This document shows, one piece after another, positions 56,891 to 64,000 of a DNA stretch of 64,000 nt (the first letter of the stretch is position 1; each line of letters begins with the position of its first letter). The DNA lies in assembly GCF_026914185.1 (NCBI RefSeq), contig NC_070565.1, forward strand, positions 4,898,001 to 4,962,000, written 5' to 3'. Under the pieces are notes generated by a model. The model saw nothing but the letters and a program-made list of their open reading frames with translations. It was not told the origin of the DNA and ran no database searches. Source of the stretch: Puccinia triticina (taxonomy: Eukaryota; Basidiomycota; Pucciniomycetes; Pucciniales; Pucciniaceae). Made by a program: the position numbers and the translations under genes.

Positions 56891-57047
56891 GGTTTTTGGC
56901 CATCACAGCAGTCATCACGGTGCTCTTCTCTTGGCCAATCCGACGAACCCACCCTCCGCCATCTCTCCTGCTCTCTTTCCTCCCTTCTCTCCTCTCTGGC
57001 CTCCGCCCCATCTAAGCACTCGACCGTCCCTAGAAAGCAACCTGATA
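56891..57047. promoter_or_regulatory. Shared divergent promoter, small gene and chitin synthase
   Basis: 157 bp between the two start codons. It is pyrimidine-rich on the plus strand (TCTCCTGCTCTCTTTCCTCC near 56,960), as is common upstream of fungal starts. No TATA box is obvious. Confidence 0.55.
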
Positions 57048-60000
57048 ATGTCCAACCAACACACTTCTCTTACCGATCTCACCCAGCTCGTACCCTCCTC
57101 TTCAGCATCCTCGAACTCGGATACGACCCCACAGAGTCAGCAGCAGCCATCAGCAGATGAGACCGTCGCCGCATTCAAGTCTCGCTTCCTATCCGATCTA
57201 CCCTACCTATGGCTGTCTCCTCGCTGCCTCCTCAGCCTCGCCCTCAACAAGAACTCGCCCATCAACTCCGATCAATCCCTCAACGCATATGCCTCTGACT
57301 GGTGGGACTGCAGCGAGGACAGGCGGAAGAGGATCGAATCGGAGGCCGGCCAGGGCTTCGGCACTGGCCCCCATGTCTGGGCGCTTGCCGGGAAGGCCTA
57401 CTACTATATGAGGAGGACCGGCGGTGATCAAAGTATTATTACCAGGTGAGTCTGCCCATCTTTTCTCTTCTCACCTCAGCAGCCACGTATTTCTATCTCC
57501 ATCTGAACAATCTTTATTTACATCTTTTTCCTGTTATCATCTTAGGGGTGAGAGCGGGAGTGGAAAATCTGAAGCCAGACGACTGGCACTCCGTTTCATT
57601 GTCGATATTTCATCAGCCCTACCCGGCAAAAAGGGTTCCAAACTCGTTCAACAGATCCCTGCTGCACAATTCATCCTCGAATCCTTTGGTAACGCCCATA
57701 CACTCGAGAACTCAAACGCCTCCCGATTCGGCCAGTACACCGAACTGCAGTTCACCGAGCACGGAAAACTCTGTGGACTCAAGAGCTTGGAGTATTATCT
57801 GCAACGCTCCAGGGTGGTCAGTCGTCCGAGTGGTGAACGTAACTTTCACATCTTCTACTATCTCACTGCCGGCGGATCCCCCGAGGAACGTGCATATCTC
57901 TTTCTCGATCAACCTCCCACCGCTACCGGTCTCGCTCAGCTTCCTGGCCAGGCTCTCCGTAACCACTCTGACCATTCGGCAAGCCAGCCTTTTAGGTTCC
58001 TCACTCAGGCTCGCAATCAATCTGGCCAGTCCTCGGCCGCTTCAGATGCTCAGCAGTTCGTCAGACTCAAACAAGCCTTCAAAGCCATCGGCTTCTCCAA
58101 GAAATCTGTCGCCTCTACCTGTCAGCTGCTAGCTGCGATCCTTCACCTGGGCAACCTGGAGTTCGTGCTTGACAAGGGGAAGAATGCCGAAGCAGCTACC
58201 GTTTCAAATCCTCCACTACTGGATGTTGTCGCTTCATTTTTGGGCGTCAAGTCTGAAACCCTAGAGTCTACCCTAACTTACCAAACTCGAATGGTTTCCG
58301 GTGAACGATGTACGATCTTCCTTGATTCGGAAGGTGCTTCCCAGAACCGTGACGATCTTGCCAAGATGCTCTATGGCCTTCTGTTTAGCTGGCTTAACGA
58401 AACAATCAATCAGAAGCTTTGCAAGGATGATTTTACGTCATTCATATCGTTGATTGATCTTCCTGGCACTCAAAACAATGTCTCTCGGGGTTTGAACCAA
58501 GGGGATGGGAACAATCTCGATACGTTCTGTTTCAATCTCGCAAACGAGCGCATCCACGGCTTGGTGCTAAACGAATTGTTTGTCAAGAATAAAGCGGAAT
58601 ACGTGACCGAAGGCCTTGATGCTCATCTCCCCGGCCTGAAGGCTCCCTTTTATGACAACGCAGAAGTCCTTCGCGTCCTTACTCACGTCCCCGGTGGGCT
58701 TGTACATATAATTGATGATCAAAGCCGTCGGCCCAACAAGACTGATCAAACGATGTTGGATGCCATGGGCCGACGTTGGGGCAATAACACTAGTTTTACC
58801 TTCAAGGATGGTGACGAACGACTCGACCGGCCTGGATCGTTTACTTGCTCGCATTACTCTGGACCAGTTACTTATTCTGTCGAAGGATTCCTAACCCAGA
58901 ATCGAGATGTGGTCTCTCCTGACTATCTGACTCTCTTTGGTGCCTCACGCCGTGCTTCTACCGCGCACGGGTCGACAAATTCATTCATCCGACAGCTTTT
59001 TTCTGACGCTAATCTTGCCACGACCACTCACCCGCAGAGTGAGAAGACGATCGTTGCCGCTCAACAACTTCAAAGGCCAATGCGTGCTCCGTCTACCCGG
59101 CGAAAGAATCGTCATGATGCACCAGAAAAATCTACCAATGACGATCCAACCGAAGAGGCTGCTAAGAAGGACGTCAAGGTCGAAACCGAGGGCAAGCTAG
59201 TCGTCTCAGAGTTCAATGAATCTCTCACCACCCTTCTAGAAACTCTGCAAGACACCAAGACTTGGTTTATCTTCTGCCTCAAATCAAATGACTCGCAACT
59301 CTCAAATCAATTTGATGGGAAGCTGGTCAAGCAGCAAGTCAAGTTTTTCAACATTCCCGAACTGGCTAGGCGGCTCAAAGACGACTGGATGGTTAGCCTG
59401 GAAAATAATGAATGGTGGGATCGTTATAAAGAATGCGACCCGATCTCGACTGATGTTATGCGTTTGAGCTTGATATCTTGGGAAGAAAGGATCGAGGGAA
59501 TCAAGAATATTATGGGCTGGGATAGCCATGACATCATGATGGGCAACTACAAAATTTTTATGAATGATGCGGCATTTCGCCAATTGGAGGATCGACTTCG
59601 TGCAGTCGACGTTGATGAGCAACGAAGGTATCAAGAGAAAGCAGCCGTCCAGGGGACCGCCGATACCTTTGCGGGGAATGACCCGTACGGTATGCCACAT
59701 CAGTCACCAACCTTCTATCCGGCGGGGGCGCACGGCAACTCTTCCGAGATCGGTTTGCCACTCGTTTCCCATGCGGCAGGGCAAGCCGGGCACATGGGTG
59801 GATTCTACGACGATGATCGGAAGACGGTGATGACAGATACGGAGGGCGGCTACGGCTCTCCGATGCACGAAAACGAGAGCAAATCTTACCTCGGCACCGA
59901 CCGCTATGCACCCTCTCGCAACATGTTCGACTCCTCAGGCAAGCCTGCTGACAGCGAGAAAGACGCACTCACCGAGGGCGATCAACCTGGGCGCGGAGAA

Positions 60001-63000
60001 GTGGCCGAAGAAGTCGTCGGCGAAAGCAGCCTGCGCAAGAAGTGGCTCTTGTTGGTTTGGGCTTTGACTTTCTATGTCCCCAACTTCCTTCTGGCCTGGA
60101 TCGGGCGCATGAAACGGCCGGATGTCAGACTAGCATGGAGAGAAAAATTGGCTATCAACGTAAGTTCCATGATTTAATACGATCCTACTCTTGCGCTAGT
60201 TTCTGATTAACTGACTCAAACCTTGATCATATTTATTACTATCAGATTGTGATTTGGTTTTGTTGTGCGATTGCGGTGTTTGTGATTGCGATCATGGGCA
60301 ACTTAATCTGCCCAAAGGAATTTGTGTACTCAGCCAACGAACTGAGTTCCCACTCCTACAGTGGGAATGCCAACAACATGTTGGTGGCCATCCGCGGGGA
60401 GGTCTTCGATCTGACGAGCTTTGCACCCTTACATTATCCTTCGGTTGTCCCTACCAAAGCCGTCCAAAGCTATGGTGGAACCGATGCCACCAACCTCTTC
60501 CCGGTCCAAGTCAGCGCACTATGCTCTGGTAATGGCAACGGTATTAGTCAATGGATCATTTTGAGCGGCGCTAATACCACTAGTCTTGAACCGAATTCCG
60601 TTTATCACGACTTTGTGAGTTCTTGACCTTTCCTTTTTCTTTTTCATACTCGTTTGGCATACTCGTTTGGCAAATGCACCTACGTTCCTCACCCTTTCTT
60701 TTTTCTTTTTTTTCCAGAGAGCCTTTACATCGGATTCACGTCCAGATTGGTACTTCGAACAAATGTACTATTTGAGGTATAACTACCGAAGAGGTTTTAT
60801 GGGTAAAACTCCAAAGGAAATTTCCTCTTTGGCTCGAAATGGTCGCAAATCTATTGCTATCTTGGATGGTAGCGTTTATGATTTAACTGACTACATCACA
60901 GGTAAGAGACATTTTGATAAAGCAACATCACCCAATTTCCTAACAACTTTTCTGCGACTTCACAACTTTCCTGTCACTTTTTTCTGCCCTGCTACAGTGG
61001 GTCCCGGAATCAGAACTCCGACTGGCACGTCTCCTCCTTCCGTCGATTCGCAGTTCATGAGCCCCGATATTGTCCAACTCTTTCAACAAGGAGCTGGTGG
61101 TGATGTGACCGACAGATTCAACGCACTCAACATGGACCGGAACGTGAAACAAGCTCAACGAATCTGTCTGAGAAACCTTTTCTTCGCCGGCAAGGTTGAC
61201 AATCGTCAATCAGCTCAATGTCAATTTGCACAGTACATCCTCCTCATCTTTTCAATGATGATGGTCTCGATTATCGGGTTCAAGTTTTTGGCAGCCTTAC
61301 AGTTTGGAAAGGCTCGTCAACCAGAAGATCATGAGAAGTTTGTGATCATTCAAATCCCTTGTTATACTGAAGGTGAAGAATCTTTGAGGAGGGCTATCGA
61401 TTCAGTTACTCAATTGAAGTATGACGACAAGCGGAAATTACTCTTTGTTGTTTGTGATGGAATGATTATCGGGTCTGGTAACGACCGACCGACTCCGAGG
61501 ATCGTTCTGGACATCTTGGGCTCCGACCCCAATCAGAACCCCGAAGCATTAAGTATTCTCAGTCTTGGTGAAGGTGCCAAGCAACACAACATGGCCAAGG
61601 TTTACTCTGGACTCTACGAATCAGGCGGACATGTTGTACCGTACATAGTTTTAGCGAAATGTGGCACGCCAACCGAACGATCCCGACCGGGCAACAGAGG
61701 TAAACGAGACTCGCAGATGATGTTGATGCGCTTGTTCAATCGGGTCCACTTCGACGCGCCGATGTCGCCATGCGAGCTCGAGCTCTACCATCAGATCAAA
61801 AACGTGATCGGCGTCAATCCGGCTTTCTACGAATACGTGCTCATGATCGATGCAGATACTACCGTTGATAAATTCAGCTTGAATCGCATGATTTCCGCTA
61901 TGATGCATGACCAAAGAATCGTCGGGCTCTGCGGCGAAACCTCTCTGGCCAACGCTAAACACTCTTGGACGACGATGATGCAGGTTTACGAGTACTTTAT
62001 CTCTCATGTCAGTTCACTTTTTTCACTTGCGTATATTTTTGGGTACCCAGCGACTGACTCCAGCTTGTATTACGCCTCCTTTTCTAGCATCTGTCCAAAG
62101 CGTTCGAGAGTTTATTCGGATCAGTAACTTGTTTACCGGGCTGTTTTACCTTGTATCGTCTCCGAACTTCTGAACACAAACCACTACTAGTCAGCAACCA
62201 GATCATTGAAGCATATTCTGTCAATCGAGTCGACACACTGTGCGTGTCCTTTCTTCGCCAAAAATTGCTTTGGCGGCATGTAACTAACCTATTGACGAAT
62301 GTGGAACTTTGCAGACACATGAAGAATCTGCTACATTTGGGAGAAGATCGATACTTGACGACGCTTCTATTGAAGACCTTTCCGACTTTTAAGACGACGT
62401 TCATCCAAGATGCATTTGCGAAAACGATTGCACCCGACGAATGGAAGATCCTGCTCTCGCAACGGCGTAGATGGATTAACTCGACTATCCATAACTTGAC
62501 CGAACTTTTGATGATCGAACGTCTTTGTGGTTTTTGTTGTTTCTCCATGAGATTCGTTGTCTTCATCGATCTCTTTTCTACTCTCATCCAGCCCGTCACC
62601 GTCGCTTATTTGGCTTATGTAAGTCAATCTACGATTTCAAAACAGAGAGATTAGGTTTTGATTTGATAGTTTTTCTTTGCCCCTGTCAACTTTGTGTGTA
62701 GCTCTTGTACTTAGTTGGCTCGAAATCTGGAGTGGTACCGACAACGTCGCTCATCATGATCGCCGCGATATACGGCTTACAAGCCTTGATCTTTGTCTTC
62801 CACCGAAAGTTTGAACACATTGGATGGATGTTCTTCTATATCTTAGCAATCCCGATCTTTTCGTTCTTGATCCCGATCTACTCTTTCTGGAAGATGGACG
62901 ACTTCAGTTGGGGTAATACTCGTGTCGTCCTTGGTGAGGCTGGGAAGAAGTTAGTTATTCATGACGAAGGCAAGTTCGATCCTAGTTCGATCCCTCTGAA

Positions 63001-63856
63001 AACTTGGCAAGAGTACGAGAACGAGTTATGGGAGAGGGTCAGTTTTTTTACCTTTCATCTTCTCTTGATGTATGATTCACAAAAACTCACGCTTGGTTAA
63101 ATTCTTAGGGATCTAATCAGTCCATAGGCTCAATTATTGCTGATAAGCGCAATGCTTCGGCCAAGGAGGCCTCCTTGTACGGTCAAGAGACGAGCTACGA
63201 TCCGCCAGTGATGATGCCATATAGTCGAACCCACTCGCCGGGATTAAACGAACACAACCACGACGCCCGATCGCTCTTATCAGGCTACCAAGGGGGAGGG
63301 GGCAGTATCATGTTGATGCCGCAAGGGAATGTGGGCTATATGGATCCGATGGCTGGGCGGGCGATGTCGGTGCATTCCTTCGGAGGGCCCCAAGCGATGA
63401 TGGTGCCCAACAGAGGCATGAACGACTCGCCTAGTCTGATGGGCTTCATGCCCCCAAATAACGGCATGATGCCCATGGGCATGGGTAGCATGTATGGACC
63501 CGTACCCGGTTTCATGCAGGGTCAGGCGAGCGATAGTCGTAGAGGTAGTGCCGCCGGCTTTCCGATCCCCAGCCGAGGCGGATTACCTTCGGATGAACAG
63601 ATCATTGCGGACATCCAAGCAGGTCAGTTCCCCCCTCCCAACCATCCCGCCTTTTTTTTCTTCAAACCCATGCTTTCAGAGAAAAAATTGACAATTCTGC
63701 TGGCTTGTATCATTCCTCGTTTTAGTCTTGGCGCGAGCCGACCTCAATACGATCACTAAAAAAGGAGTCCGTCAGGAGTTGGAGGCTATGTATAGGACCG
63801 AATTGGGCGATAAGAAGGCCTTTGTTAACCAGGCCATCGAAGACCAATTGGGTTGA
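57048..63856 (+). CDS. Chitin synthase with N-terminal myosin-like motor (class V/VII group)
   Basis: Membrane enzyme making cell-wall chitin from UDP-GlcNAc; the motor domain is thought to aid delivery to growth sites. Ten exons (57,048-57,445; 57,546-60,159; 60,246-60,614; 60,718-60,901; 60,998-62,007; 62,088-62,239; 62,315-62,618; 62,702-63,037; 63,109-63,622; 63,726-63,856) give 2,003 residues in frame. Motor: P-loop GESGSGKSE (about 134-142), switch-I-like NASRFGQ, and DLPG where myosins have DxxG. Then a membrane segment ([18 protein letters not shown], about 965-985), a cytochrome b5-like stretch and the glycosyltransferase core: MIDADT (about 1474), LGEDR (about 1586), QRRRW (about 1625), followed by membrane helices. 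A Gly/Met/Pro-rich tail and a DEK-C-like end ([19 protein letters not shown]) follow. An intact P-loop favours class V over class VII. Confidence 0.96.
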
Positions 63857-64000
63857 TTCTTTTCATTTCCCCTCCCTTTCCCCACCTTCTAACCTCTTTT
63901 CAGCTCTTTCTTCTTTCCAAGCTGCTTTGTTCTCGTCGCGTCGTCGTTTCTTCGTCTTCTGGTTGATCGTCTCTTTCTCTCTCATCCTCCTTTGTGCTCT
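63857..64000. other. Chitin synthase 3' flank
   Basis: Strongly T/C-rich DNA (TTTCATTTCCCCTCCC and CTCTCTCATCCTCC). Presumably the 3' untranslated region; no other gene before the window end. Confidence 0.6.

Overview
The window is nuclear DNA of a basidiomycete, most likely a rust fungus (Pucciniales, Puccinia-like). Genes are split by many short GT-AG introns. There is a chitin synthase fused to a myosin-like motor, a Plavaka-type CACTA transposon, hAT elements, a transposon gene that carries a ubiquitin-hydrolase-like domain, and a pair of secreted paralogues of the kind expanded in rusts. The species cannot be named from the sequence alone.

Layout. 1-16,145 is a decayed minus-strand Ty3/gypsy-like retrotransposon carrying five later insertions: a hAT cut by the window edge (1-2,649), a MITE (2,830-3,207), a 1.2-kb CACTA-type foldback (4,431-5,650), a second MITE (5,911-6,387), a complete hAT (7,343-11,066) and a CACTA-type element full of minisatellite (13,602-14,809). 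16,146-26,590 is more transposon debris: a non-autonomous hAT (16,950-17,822), an LTR followed by a copy of the 3' half of tRNA-Tyr (19,357-19,407), and a minus-strand transposase/USP-like gene (20,120-25,858) broken by an LTR and by another hAT (22,686-24,119).

Host genes start at 26,597. An M18 aspartyl aminopeptidase lies on the minus strand (26,597-29,163). Two plus-strand secreted paralogues (29,886-31,297 and 35,326-36,769) flank about 4 kb that holds an inverted fragment of the same family. A 7.8-kb Plavaka-type transposon (37,764-45,537) follows, with three genes: a transposase and two minus-strand companions whose exon models stay in frame. Then come gamma-glutamyl phosphate reductase (47,107-48,824) and Elongator subunit 5 (48,917-50,629) in tandem, a nested LTR/CACTA/MITE stack (51,192-53,428), and a divergent pair: a small unknown protein (56,500-56,890, minus) and the 2,003-residue motor chitin synthase (57,048-63,856, plus).

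The host genes are conserved housekeeping or cell-wall functions (proline synthesis, tRNA wobble modification, peptide turnover, chitin synthesis) on small islands between nested transposons. The secreted pair is the likeliest host-interaction locus. All exon models were built by hand from splice sites and reading-frame continuity; no alignment or transcript evidence was available.
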